Below, piece after piece: positions 30,393-41,114 of a stretch of 64,000 nt of DNA. The translations under genes and the position numbers were made by a program. The stretch is taken from assembly GCA_002102555.1 (NCBI GenBank), contig MCFL01000026.1, forward strand, positions 124,001 to 188,000, in the 5' to 3' direction. The notes below the pieces were generated by a model. It was given only the letters and a program-made list of their open reading frames with translations, ran no database searches and was not told where the DNA came from. The stretch is from Catenaria anguillulae PL171 (lineage: Eukaryota > Blastocladiomycota > Blastocladiomycetes > Blastocladiales > Catenariaceae). The first letter of the stretch is position 1. Every line of letters starts with the position of its first letter.

Positions 30393-31615
30393 TCACAACC
30401 AATCCAAAGTATCGGTCGTGTCACGAATCTTGCGCTGAATCGCCAACCGGTTCTTGTACTCAATGTGCTTGCCATGCGGCAACGGCTTCACGGGCCGGAT
30501 GCGCATGTCGATGAGCGACTTTGGGTCGGAAGACGCGCCCGCTGGAAGCTGTCTCGTGATGCTTTTGATGAGCGTGATGATAACGTCGTTGAGCGATCCA
30601 GAATTGAGAGCGCTGTTGGGGGGGGGGGGGGGGGTTGCGAGAGCGCAAGGTCAGCTGGGGCAGACACAAGACTGGGCAAAGATTGACACTCGGTCGAACC
30701 TGACTTCGTAGTATTCAGCGCCACGGTCCATGGCCCACGCCTGTGCGTCGTCAAACTGGACTGCCCGCTTGGGCAGTGACGACGAATCTTGCCTCTTGGT
30801 CGCACCCACATCAGCTGCTACACCTCCCAACGCACCAGCGCCGCCGGGCTTTCCATTTGCTGGCATAGTCGTAGTCGTGCCGCTAGCAACGCCCAAGTTG
30901 ATGTTGATCATGGAGGCTGCGGCCGACGACGAAGTTGATGTATTGCCTGCGCCAATGCGGCCAAAGCCGCCCGTGCCAATGCTGACTGTCATACCACCCT
31001 CGTCCGCTTGATCGACCTTGTTTCCGAGCAAGACAGCTGGGCAGCGAAACTGGCCGTCATCGCGGAGCAAGTTGAAAGCCGAAATCCACTTCTCGAGGTT
31101 CTTGTACGATTGCTCACTTGTCACTATTAAAAACAACACAATCGTTGTTACTTGTCAACAAAGGTGGATCAACCTCTAGAGTACGTCAACGTACAGTCAA
31201 AGACCAAAATGAAGGCGGTTGCCAAATCCGAACAGAGCCTCGCCGTCTGCTCCCTGACATGACATGCCCCGGGGGTGTCCCAAAACTCGGCCTTGATGGC
31301 ATAGCCAAACGTGGGAAACACCTTGGACTTGAAGAGAATCATCTCGTTTCCAGCCGTCACGGGTTGACGGGCAGCATATGGCTGGCCAATCAGGTTGCCA
31401 ACCAGCTCCGACTTGCCCACGCCCGGATCACCCAGGACGACAATGCGGTACTCGAACAAGACGGGAAGAGACTCGGTGCCACTTCCAGGGCCGCCATTGC
31501 GCCGTGAGGCTCCGCCGGCGCGGCCACGGCGTGATTTGGGCTCTTGGTTGTCGTCGGCTTCTTCCTCGAGAATCAGCTCTTCGGCGCTGTCAAAGGCGGC
31601 ACTTTCAGAATTCAT
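30393..31615 (-). CDS. Ras-like small GTPase with an internal insert and no prenylation motif
   Basis: Three exons (31195-31615, 30700-31123, 30393-30612) join in phase to about 354 residues. G boxes: G1 GDPGVGKSE near residue 60, G3 WDTPG near 113 (canonical Ras/Rab has WDTAG), G4 NKVDQ near 180, G5 EVSALNSG near 285. The last two splices are supported by family motifs that form only after joining: VFDLTSEQSYKNLEKW and YYEVSAL. A Gly/Ser-rich insert of about 80 residues lies between G4 and G5. The C-terminus (DTTDTLDWL) has no cysteine, so lipid anchoring is unlikely. The protein resembles Rab/Ras but fits no named subfamily by eye. It diverges from the DNALI1 gene over 292 bp. Confidence 0.85.
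30618..30634. repeat. 17-bp poly-G tract in GTPase intron 2
   Basis: An uninterrupted run of 17 G on the plus strand. On the coding (minus) strand it is poly-C and lies immediately before the acceptor CAACAG, so it forms the polypyrimidine tract. Confidence 0.95.
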
Positions 31616-31907
31616 TTTCGAGAATTTTGCGTCGTTTCCTGAATACGATGGACGATATCATTCAGGTACATGTGTGCCAAAGCATACGGCCGTCGCAGGG
31701 CATGCGTTCATAGCTATGATCCTCCTGGCCCATCATGATGTCGTGACGCGTTTTGAGGAAGGCCCTCCCAACGGCACATGAATTCATCCTCCCGTGCATG
31801 AGCTACTTGGCAAAGTGTCCATGAGATTCATCCAAAAGTCAATGCAATACCGCCTTTGAACCAACCGGAATAGAGTTATCGTAATCCAACGCAATACACG
31901 CTGCACC
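31616..31907. promoter_or_regulatory. Divergent promoter region, GTPase/DNALI1
   Basis: A 292-bp spacer between two start codons in opposite directions. It must serve both genes. No known motif identified. Confidence 0.35.
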
Positions 31908-33005
31908 ATGGCCGCCGTCACAGCCGCTCCCGCCGCGCCCAACTTGCATTCGCTCGTCAAGTACGACAACCCACAACTCGTCTCGAAAACGTCTGGCTCG
32001 GGCAGCCATCACCATGAAAAGGGTCCAGGCAAGGCTGCCATTGGCACGCATGACGGCGCAGGCAACGCGAACGCCGGTGGGAAACGCCCCGCGAGCCCGG
32101 GCAAGGACTCCAAGGCCACCTCCACTGCAGGACCAAATGCAGCCAAATTGCCGCCCGTGGACGACAAGGCGGCTCGGGCAAAGAGTCCGACGCAGACGGA
32201 GGATATTTTGAATAGCATTCTGCCACCACGGTATGTTTCATGGAAGCATTTGACTAGGTTCATGCCATTCGCGCTTGACCACGTGCGGTGTGGGAATATA
32301 GCGAGTGGGAAGAAAGCGGCCAACTGTGGGTCCAGCGCGTTTCCAGCACGCCTGCGACTCGGTTGGATGTGATCAACCTTCAGGTATTTACATGAATTTG
32401 ACTTTATGTCTTGATCCTCGGTCAAGCTTGTTCTGACACGATGGGTCATGCGCATGAAACAGGAACAACTCGACCAAATGCTCCAAAAGCGCCAGGCTCG
32501 CGAAACCGGCATCTGTCCCGTTCGCCGTGAACTCTACAGCCAATGCTTTGGTCCGTCCGAGCGTTCTTGCATCAATCTGCGTCCCAAAACACAATCACTC
32601 ACGACTGGTCACATATTCACAGACGAGCTAATCCGCCAAGTCACCATCTCGTGCCAAGAACGCGGCCTGCTCCTGCTGCGCGTCCGCGACGAAATCCGCA
32701 TGTCCATTGCGGCCTATCAAACGCTTTACGAGTCGTCTGTCGCTTTCGGCATGCGCAAAGCACTCATGGCAGAGTGGGGCAAGGCGGAAATGGAGGCCAG
32801 TATCAAGACATTGGAGGAGGACAAGAAGACGCTCGAACAGCAGGTGGCTGAGCTCAAGGCGAAATGCGAGGCAATTGAGAAGCGCGAGCAAGAGCGCAGG
32901 GCAATGGACGAGCGCAAGCATGCCGAGGAGATTGCGTTTATGAAGAAGACCAACTTGCAGCTGAAGACTCAGCTGGAGGGCATTTTGGCGCCGCAAAAGA
33001 AGTAG
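31908..33005 (+). CDS. DNALI1: Axonemal inner-arm dynein light intermediate chain (p28/DNALI1)
   Basis: Four exons (31908-32230, 32302-32383, 32463-32550, 32623-33005) join in phase to about 291 residues. After a Lys/Ala-rich N-terminus comes EDILNSILPPR, then REWEESGQLWVQRVSSTPAT, RLDVINLQEQLD and QKRQARETGICPVRRELYSQ. The block ERGLLLLRVRDEIRMSIAAY and the following YQTLYESSVAFGMRKAL segment match the family almost exactly. The C-terminal third is coiled coil, ending AQLEGI-type (LKTQLEGILAPQKK). DNALI1/p28 binds inner dynein arm heavy chains in motile flagella. Length is close to the human protein. Splicing was decided by restoring the R-x-W-E-E, NLQEQLD and QCFDELIR joins. Confidence 0.97.
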
Positions 33006-33184
33006 GGGGGGGGTCGAAAGGCTCGCGGGAATGGCATTGCTCGTCCGTTTATTCTATTGGTTTTCCTTTCTACTTTGTTGTGCCTGGCGGATGACGGCTT
33101 TTTGGTTGTTTTGCGCTTTGTGATTCAACTGAATGGGTTTGTATTTGAAACGCAAGCCAATTCACCACTTCGACGACATGCACC

Positions 33185-36100
33185 TCAGATAACACTCACG
33201 AGAGCGTTTTGACCGGGGTCAGTCTTTGGTTGCTGCCGCTTGATTTGGTTTTGCGGAAACACATGAAGAAACATGTCCCTCTCCTCATCCGACGCAAAAC
33301 GGACAGCAACGAATGAGTGTGTCGATTTGCCACAAAGAATCACCTCATGCTGGCCGGGTGTCTCGTTCACCATCATGGAAAATTGCCAATTGGCCACATG
33401 TGCAAGTGCCAGGCTAAAGGATAGCGAAAAAGTACACTGGGTCAGTTATCTGAAGCAAAAGTTGACATTCACGCGCAGGCATCGTGAAAACAAGGCGGAC
33501 AAACCTTGCTTCTGCTGTGAGTCGATGAAAGAATAATGAGGCCGGCCCCTTGGCGAGAATACTCATTGCTGCTGACATGACGGTACGTGATTGTCCAAAT
33601 ACGAGTTGTTGGCCAGCCGACCGCCGATTCAGTTGCCGACCGCGCAAACCTACCCGACTTCAAAAGCCGAAGCTGAACGGAAAAAGACTGAATGAAGACA
33701 GGATCCGCCATTTCGCTTGCACCTTCCTTGACTAGGGTCAGTGCGATTGGCATCGACTCGATAAGATTCCGACTCTTGACAGCTGAAACAGCCGACGCTG
33801 GATGAGCGACCATTGGCGGCGACATGCCTTGGAGAGGAGCGGGAACGGCAAAGTTAACATTCCCCAGCCCTGACCCGGTATTCCGTGCATCCTGTCCAAC
33901 AGTCCAATTTGGATCCCCGAGCGACTCGCGCAAGTCTGGGTCGTTGGCAGACGTGACCTGCTGAGTCCGTGAGGCACCTTGGCCATTGGCCTGGGCCGAG
34001 CTGGCTCGCCGGGTCCACATGCGATAATAAACGGGCGCAACGACAATGCCGCACGACGTGAGCCCGCCCAGCGCCAAACTCAAGCTTGTTGCGTCCTTGA
34101 GCTCGGTCGTCAATCCATTGAAAGCGTTGAATATGACAAACATGCCCGTGGCGTTGATGGTGCAGAATGCCCATCGGCGCGACTCATACCGGTTAAAAGA
34201 GCAAGCACGGGTTTGCCAAGCAAGTCGAACCAGGAACATGAAGACAGCTGCATGAACGACCGCGACCCAGATCCTGCGGAACTCGTTCCATTGCTCACCC
34301 GCGGCGCAATAGCACTGGCTTTGGAGAAACGTTTTGAACACGGTCGTACTCTTGACTGAAGGACGACACTCGACAGTCAGGTACGTTAGTGGGACAAGGT
34401 ACAAGACGAGCAGCGCCGCGCTGGTTTGCAATGCAAACAAGAGGGCAGCGCGTGAAGTGGGCTGCTCCAATGCAAATGCATGCTGATGCGCTCGTTTCCA
34501 CAGTTGGACAAGTGCACCGCGTCCGTTTCCTGCTTGGAATTGCCCGATCCGAGATTTTTGCTCCCAATGGACGACACGGATGCTGCCGTGTGCCTAAGCG
34601 CTTTGGAAAGGAGCCGCGACGGCAAATGCGTGGATTCACGGCGGTTGGGCACATGGTCGACCATGGATGATTGAGCCGAGGGCCGTGATGTGAGCAGCTC
34701 TTTCTTGGCTGGAAAAATGCTCACTTGCTTGAGCGGGTACAAGCGGATCCATGCTGCAATGAAGGTTAAAGCGACGCCGAGACACTCGACAAATGGATAC
34801 AACGTGCATGCGGCAATCGATAACGAGGATGCATAGTGACCTGCTGCAAGACTGCAACAAAGACCCGCAAAATGGACCAATGTAAGTGCTGGCATCGATG
34901 ATCTTTGCACAACAGCCGATCTCTGCTTCCTGCTTCCTCGCCAGCACAGAAAGAGCAACGACGAGAGGAGCACGGCTGAGGTTAGGCCAAAAACAACAAG
35001 AACCGCAGTACTTGCGGAAACAAACTGCTTTGGAGTTGCATCAGGAGGCACTATGCCAATGGGCATGTTTGGGAACCACCATTCGGGAAAGGTGCGATTG
35101 CTACCACCCCGTGGGAACTGGGCCACTTCTCGACTCTGATAGGTAAATGGGCGAGAAGTATTTCCCGTTGCTGCAAGAATGGGAGCTCGCATCAACGAAA
35201 AGCGGAGAATCGGATCGCCCACAGAGCTCAGGGGCACAGGGAATGCAGGATGGACATCGGCTGTGACATTGAAGTAGCTCAGTGAAAACTTTGAATACAC
35301 TGCCTTGTCCCTGGTCCGCATTTGCTCGAACGTGGCTCCAGTTGCTTGCATCCAGCGGTGAAAGCCTACCACGAGACTGAGGCCACATGCGTAGCCGTCA
35401 ACAAAGGAGATGCTCGCCGCCCATGGGTACCGCTGCCCGTTGTTCCTTGTCTGGTAATCTTGCATGAAATCCTCGAAGATGGTGTTGTCGGGAAAAGTCT
35501 GGCCGAGAATTGAGAGTACGGCTGCCGATTGAAACAATGCATTGGCCGATTCTGGTGTCGCTTTGCCCACAACATCCGCAACTACATCGTTGAGGTACAG
35601 AAACACGCGAGTCTGGCCAAAAGAGTTGTTGAAGAGCCCGCGAGATTGCAGAAATTGGAGCAGCTGCCCACCATTGTCGGCAATGTGACCAACAAACACA
35701 ATGCGAGTGTCTGTTGCCTCAATTTGATTGTAAATCGCTTCGAATGATTCGTGTCGGGCGGCATCGCTCGAGGATTGCATTTGCCCTTGAAAGGTGATGG
35801 TCATGCCGGATTGCCGTCCAATTTGGGTCAGGAACTGGCCCACTGCCAGATACTAAACCCGTTAGGAACTCGATCCTGACCGTCTGTTTCTGGCGAAGTT
35901 GGAGGTAATACGCACACAACATGGTTTGCTCGTGCCCGGCAGCCGTCACAATTCCAAATCGCTTCCAGTTATAGTGCTGTGCAATCCGGATCATTCCATC
36001 TGCGAGCTCTCGGGTCGTCGCTCGGTACCGGAAAAATGTTCTGTACAGCTTCTTATTCGACAGATCTGTGGACGACGAGATATGGCTGCACATGGGTACG

Positions 36101-36632
36101 TCGAGCGAATGCAGAACACTGGCAACCGCCTTTGAAGTATCTGTGCACAGCATACAGCTACCGGTGTCGGTCCAAATTTCTTGTGAAAGTCTATGAAATC
36201 AGACATACCGGATGTTGTAGCTCCAACAATCGCAGAAACGTCAGTCTGCAGCGCTTCAAGTGTTTTGATAACGGCCGTTCCCAGCTCGCGATAAAGACCC
36301 ACCGCAGTATCAATGAGTTGCAACGACACATTGACTCCAGGGAGGAAGCCGGCATCCTGGGCTGCTCTCATTCCGAGTGGAACAGAGTCGCGGATGGCAT
36401 TGATGTTGGCACGGGACACCGCTGCCGCTGGGGCCGAGAACGGAAAGATGGCCTACATACAATCGGTTGCTATCAGAGTGCATCATCCAAACCAGGTCCC
36501 GATTCTAAGTATAGGGGAGCGCACAGCAAACTTGAGCCACCTGTCATTCTGTTGCTGAGCCAAAGCTGCAACCGCCAAAACGATTAGGGCAACAGCAGTT
36601 ATCAAGGCAAGCGAAGAATGATTTGACATCAT
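33185..36632 (-). CDS. Class C (GABA-B-like) G-protein-coupled receptor
   Basis: Seven exons (36525-36632, 36209-36452, 35916-36140, 34518-35842, 33654-34482, 33505-33568, 33185-33413) join to about 1007 residues. A signal peptide opens the protein (ALITAVALIVLAVAALA). A Venus-flytrap ligand-binding domain follows: SAIVGATTS, RIAQHYNWKRFGIVTAAG, TRIVFVGH and AASISFVDGYACGLS. Seven membrane helices come next, beginning at VLVVFGLTSAVLLSSLLFL and ending at GGLTSCGIVVAPVYYRMW, then a ~250-residue cytoplasmic tail. No cysteine-rich domain lies between the two parts, as in GABA-B receptors. A long loop follows helix 3. The intron between exons 4 and 5 would be only 35 nt with the donor chosen; a donor about 60 nt further upstream is equally in phase. 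Other junctions are well supported. Ligand unknown; likely couples to heterotrimeric G proteins in zoospore sensing (inference). Confidence 0.85.
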
Positions 36633-36895
36633 TTGAAGGAATGCAGCAGCTTTGAAACATGGCACCAGATAGCATGGATGGACTTTGCTTTGTAGCCAAG
36701 TAAGGTGGGCACTTGCTTCCTGCCGTTCTCCTCAATTGGCTCGATCGACTTCTGGAGGGTGGCGGCGGAAACGCGTACGTATGTGTGTGCGAACAAGCTT
36801 GGACATAAACTGGTGTTTTCAAGCGACATGAAGATAAGTATGATGTCTTTCGAATGCATATATGTATGTACACTGTACGACGCTGAAAAAAATCA
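36633..36895. other. Spacer between GPCR and MFS genes
   Basis: 263 bp that hold the GPCR promoter and the 3' flank of the MFS gene. No specific element recognised. Confidence 0.35.
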
Positions 36896-38580
36896 TTACT
36901 GCTTGCGCTTGCCACTCCAACCGACTGCCAAAAATACTGCACAAATGGTCCCAACAACGCACATGCCCATTGTGACGAGATACGCACCAGCAAAACACCC
37001 AGTTCCACGACACTCACCCAGCACACTCCCGCCGATCGCCGGCGCCGCCTCTCTGTGCGCATCAAACAGCGCACCAAACACAAAGTTTGTCATTTGCTGA
37101 GAAAGTGCTGGCACAAATGTCATGAACCCCCAAACCCCGCCAAACTTGAGCGGATCAACCCATTCGGCCACAATCGATGGACTCAGGGACCAAAGCGTGC
37201 CATAGGCGTATCCAATGATGGCGGTCGAGAACGTAATGAGCGCCAGATCGACTATTGGAAGGAGAGACACGAGAGCACATGCGGTCGTCATGGTGACCAT
37301 GCTTGCAACGAGCCACCAAGGGCGCGATTTTTGGCCCGTGCGATCCGAGCCGGTGCCGGCAATCACACGGCCGAGGCAGTTGAAGACGGAGAGCACAGCA
37401 ACCTGAGTGGCTTGAGCGGATTGAATGGCTGGATCGGCCGAAGATGAGCCGTGTGGAGACAGGGCAAGAACGACGGCGCCAATGTTGCCAATGACCCTGT
37501 GTTCACACATTCGAGATCAACTTATGAGTCCATTGGTATGTCGTTGAAATCAAGGGCAGGCGTACATGAGGCCCGTTCCACAGCCGAAAAAGAAGGCGAC
37601 GATGAGTAGCCAACTGCGCAACCGCGTCAGAAACTGCGGCAGTCCCGAATCCACCTCGGTCACCGGATCCACGTCGCTCTGCGGCGTCCTCGGCGCAACC
37701 TGAATGCTGACCTCATCGACAATCAATGGTCGGTGCGCATGCAGCTCCTCGTCATCCGCCACCACATGGTCATCCTCAACAAACGGTACCTCCCACATGC
37801 CCAGGACAGACACGAGCGTGCACACGCCCAAAAATGCACACACAAAGACCAAAAACCGTCCTGTTGCGCCCTCTCCATTCTCCTTGTTGACAAACCAAGC
37901 CTGCTGTACCTGAACAAACAGAAACGCTGACAGCCCGTAAAACGAAGAGGGCACCCCAACAGCAAACCCACGGAGATGTGTTGGGAAACTGCGCACGTTG
38001 AGCGCGATTGAAGCGAGATCGATGCCAGAGGCACCACATCCAAGGATCAGATAGTATAGGCTGCAGAGGACAAACGAGGATGCGGCCGGGACATAGTACG
38101 AGTAGGTGATGCTTGAAAAAGCCAGGAACATGGTGAGGACTGACAGGATGGCGACAGGGCGAGGGCCATAGAGGTCGGCGAGGAGGCCGGTGAAGGGCCC
38201 AGCGGCGAGCATCTGCGTGAGTGGCGAATTCCATCATTGTCATGATCCAAACTTGTCTGAGCTAATAGCAATAGTGAGGACGTTACCCCAATGTTACTTG
38301 CTGATGCAAGCGCCGCGACTTGGAGCTGCGTATACCCCAACTTGTCCCGTAATTGGGTAGCATACGCCGAAAACAGGTAGACAACACCAGCCGCAGTTAG
38401 AAGCACAATGGTGGTCAGAAACGACCTGATGCGCCGCCAGTTGGCCAAAGGCTGGGTGGGAACAGGTCTTGAGTCGAAGAGGAGCGGCAAGTGCTCATCA
38501 TGATCGTCCAGCTGCCGGCCATGGTTGAGGAGGGCTGCGGGCGAGGATAAGCGTGGTGTCGGCGTTGTGGATGCATTCAT
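36896..38580 (-). CDS. MFS transporter, Nodulin-like/MCH1 type, copy A (spliced)
   Basis: Three exons (38287-38580, 37566-38212, 36896-37496) join in phase to about 513 residues with twelve predicted helices. Motifs: VYLFSAYATQLRDKLGYTQL after helix 1, then GLLADLYGPRPVA (the MFS loop 2-3 motif), ILGCGASGIDLASIALNVRS, FVQVQQAWF, and in the second half GNIGAVVLALSP, LGRVIAGTGSD, YGTLWSLSPSIVAEW and DPLKFGGVWGFM. A central acidic loop divides the halves. The family includes yeast MCH1 and plant nodulin-like proteins; the substrate is unknown (monocarboxylate-like transport is only suggested). It is head-to-head with an intronless paralogue. The ATG at 38580 was chosen over one five codons upstream. 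Confidence 0.85.
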
Positions 38581-39141
38581 TGTACTGTACTGCACTGATC
38601 ATGAGGAGTCTCGCAAGTTGGAAGAGCTCGAGCTCGTCATTTGAAGACGGGTAAAAAAGAAATACATAAACTTTTTGGCCGATCATCACGTCACGTGCTT
38701 GTTCGCACCACTGCCGTCTGCGTTATGCTAAGGCGGCTGTGGCTCCACACTCATGCTCATGCTCATGATGGTGTGCTTCGAATTCGCGATCGGGCCCGTG
38801 GCCGGGGCAGCCCGCGGGCGACGGAAAGCTATACATCCAACGGCAAGCATTCGCAATTCGCAATTTCGCATTCGATCCCGGCAATGAGCCAAAAGCCACG
38901 TGATGCATGGTCAGCACGATCCGGTTCCGCCGGTCGCGGGCCGGGAGGGCGAGACTGCTCCGCACGTTCACTTCACGAAGGTTTTCCCACGATTCAAAGC
39001 CCATGTGCACCCATGCCCTGATGTCAACGCCCAGTGCCAGCTTTCGCAATACGTTCCCGGCCCATTCTCCTCCTCCTGCCCGTTGGCCCAACGTTCAGCA
39101 ACCGCCGCGACCTGTGACCGGCCTCCATCGTAGCCGCCACA
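38581..39141. promoter_or_regulatory. Divergent promoter region between MFS paralogues
   Basis: 561 bp between the two start codons. It contains a short tandem of tcatgctcatgctcatgatg near 38750. No known element recognised. Confidence 0.35.
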
Positions 39142-40881
39142 ATGCCACATCAAGGCCATGCCAGTCCCAAGGCCTCGAGCCCATCAACAACGGCAGCAAC
39201 GGCGGGTGTTCCGTCCGAGGACCAGGGTCAGTCTCAAGGCCCACAAGTCAACCAACGGTCGCCTCTGCTTGGCCCGTTGCCTCGCTCGCGCACCCCATTC
39301 TTGCACACTGTTGGCCATGATTCTCTCCAGGTCGGCGACGACCATGACGAAAGCACAATAGCCGTTACAGGAGGCGCCCAGCAGGCATTGGCGACACCAA
39401 GTATCTGGACATGGCGGCGCGTCCGGTCGTTTTTCACCACATTGCACCTGCTCACGGGTGCCGGCATCGTGTACCTCTTCTCAAGCTATGCCACGCAGCT
39501 CCGCGACAAGCTCGGGTACTCGCAACTCCAAGTCGCCATGCTGGCCTCTTCGGGCAACCTGGGCCTGTATCTCTCAGGCCCCATCATTGGCCTGCTCGTC
39601 GACCGCCACGGCCCGCGACCTGTTGCTTGCCTGGCAACCGTCTTCATGTTCATTGCATTTGCAAGCATCACGTACACGTATGCCGCCACAGACGCCGTGC
39701 GCGGCCCACCCGTCACACCGCTGACTCTGTCGCTCTACTACTTTTTGCTCGGGTGCGGGTCGTCGGGAATCACGCTGTCGTCCGTGTCGCTCAACGTGCG
39801 CAGCTTTCCGCCGGCTATTCGCGGATTTGCCGTGGGCGTGCCCGTGTCGTTTTACGGCCTGTCGGCGTTTTTGTTTGTTCAGGTCAAGCAGGCGTGGTTT
39901 GTGACTGAGGGCCATGGCGGCATGCAAGGGTTCTTGACATTTATCACGGCGTTTTTGGCCGTGAGCGTGGTTGTTGCGGCGTGTGGCATGTTTGAGGTGC
40001 CGTATCAGCAGCAGTCGGCTAGTCAGCGCAGCGGTGGGTATCATGCAGTCGGCGGCGCTGCATCCGAATACCATTTGCTCGAGGCGGATAATGCAGGCGA
40101 TGAAAATGACGGCACAGGCGGGCAAGACAACGTGTCAGCCATTGTGATTGCCGAAGAATCACACACGTCGTTGCCCTCTTACGCCTCGCTTGCCAACCCA
40201 GACATTGACACGGGGCTCTATACCTTTTTCCGTCGCATCCGGTCGTACCTGCTCATCCTGACCTTCTTTCTCGCCGCTGGCACCGGCCTCATGGTCATTG
40301 GCAACATTGGCGCCGTGATCCTGGCCCTGTCGCCCGCGAGCTCGTCGTCCACGGACCCGGACGTGCAACTCGCGCAAGCCACCCAAGTCGCCGTCTTGTC
40401 CATCTTCAACGCCCTTGGACGTGTGGTCTCGGGCATGGGTTCGGATGCCACCGGCCACACGTCGCGGCCCTGGTGGCTGGTTGCGAGCCTGGCGCTCATG
40501 TCGTGTGCGACGGGGTTGGTGGCCGCAGGCAATGTTGCATGGTTGACCGCATCGACAGCTGTTATTGGGTATGGGTATGGCACGCTGTGGTCGCTTTGCC
40601 CGTCGATTGTGGCCGAGTGGGTCGATCCCCTCAAGTTTGGCAGCGTATGGGGGTTCATGACGTGTGTGCCGGCCTTGTCGCAGCAGGTCACCAATACCTT
40701 GTTTGGGGCACTGTATGACGCCCATCGAGTGAGGGAAGAGAGCGGGCTTGTGGGTGAGTGTCGCGGTATTGAGTGTTTTCGGGAGGCATACTTGGTGACC
40801 ATGGCCATGTGTTTGGTTGGGACGGCGTGCGCGCTCGCATTGGCCATGGGGTGGGGCACAAGGACCAAGTTGAACCGGTAA
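39142..40881 (+). CDS. MFS transporter, Nodulin-like/MCH1 type, copy B (intronless)
   Basis: A single-exon ORF of 579 residues and paralogue of copy A, transcribed away from it. It shares WRRVRSFFTT, VYLFSSYATQLRDKLGY, GLLVDRHGPRPVA, LLGCGSSGITLSSVSLNVRS, FVQVKQAWF, GLMVIGNIGAVILALSP and EWVDPLKFGSVWGFM. The residues across both introns of copy A (LMVIGN; ASSGNLGLYLSGP) are contiguous here. Copy B has a longer N-terminus and a longer acidic middle loop. Lack of introns could mean retroposition or simple intron loss. Twelve helices; substrate unknown. Confidence 0.88.
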   Translation: MPHQGHASPKASSPSTTAATAGVPSEDQGQSQGPQVNQRSPLLGPLPRSRTPFLHTVGHDSLQVGDDHDESTIAVTGGAQQALATPSIWTWRRVRSFFTTLHLLTGAGIVYLFSSYATQLRDKLGYSQLQVAMLASSGNLGLYLSGPIIGLLVDRHGPRPVACLATVFMFIAFASITYTYAATDAVRGPPVTPLTLSLYYFLLGCGSSGITLSSVSLNVRSFPPAIRGFAVGVPVSFYGLSAFLFVQVKQAWFVTEGHGGMQGFLTFITAFLAVSVVVAACGMFEVPYQQQSASQRSGGYHAVGGAASEYHLLEADNAGDENDGTGGQDNVSAIVIAEESHTSLPSYASLANPDIDTGLYTFFRRIRSYLLILTFFLAAGTGLMVIGNIGAVILALSPASSSSTDPDVQLAQATQVAVLSIFNALGRVVSGMGSDATGHTSRPWWLVASLALMSCATGLVAAGNVAWLTASTAVIGYGYGTLWSLCPSIVAEWVDPLKFGSVWGFMTCVPALSQQVTNTLFGALYDAHRVREESGLVGECRGIECFREAYLVTMAMCLVGTACALALAMGWGTRTKLNR

Positions 40882-41114
40882 TTCAATGTTAACGCCCAAG
40901 TATTGCACTTGACTGAAAGACTCAATGCATAGACATGCTCTTACTCTGATTTGATTGTGATAACAGGGAATTCGACGACATGAGGGGGGAACAAAAAAAG
41001 AGTCCAAAAAAAAAGAGCGACAAGCAAGAACGACATGGCATATGAAAAGAGTGACAAATGCGTGGAGTGGTGGGGTAAAGAAATGTATACATGCAAAACA
41101 AGAGAAAAAAAAAT
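40882..41114. other. Convergent 3' spacer
   Basis: 233 bp rich in A runs (aaaaaaaagagc near 41005; aaaaaaaaatc near 41103). Probably the 3' UTRs of both convergent genes. Confidence 0.4.

Noticed and set aside
35843-35915. 63-nt intron version in the GPCR (acceptor GTTTAG)
   Set aside because: It keeps the wrong frame and meets a stop; the acceptor ten bases downstream (TGGCAG) restores the flytrap domain.
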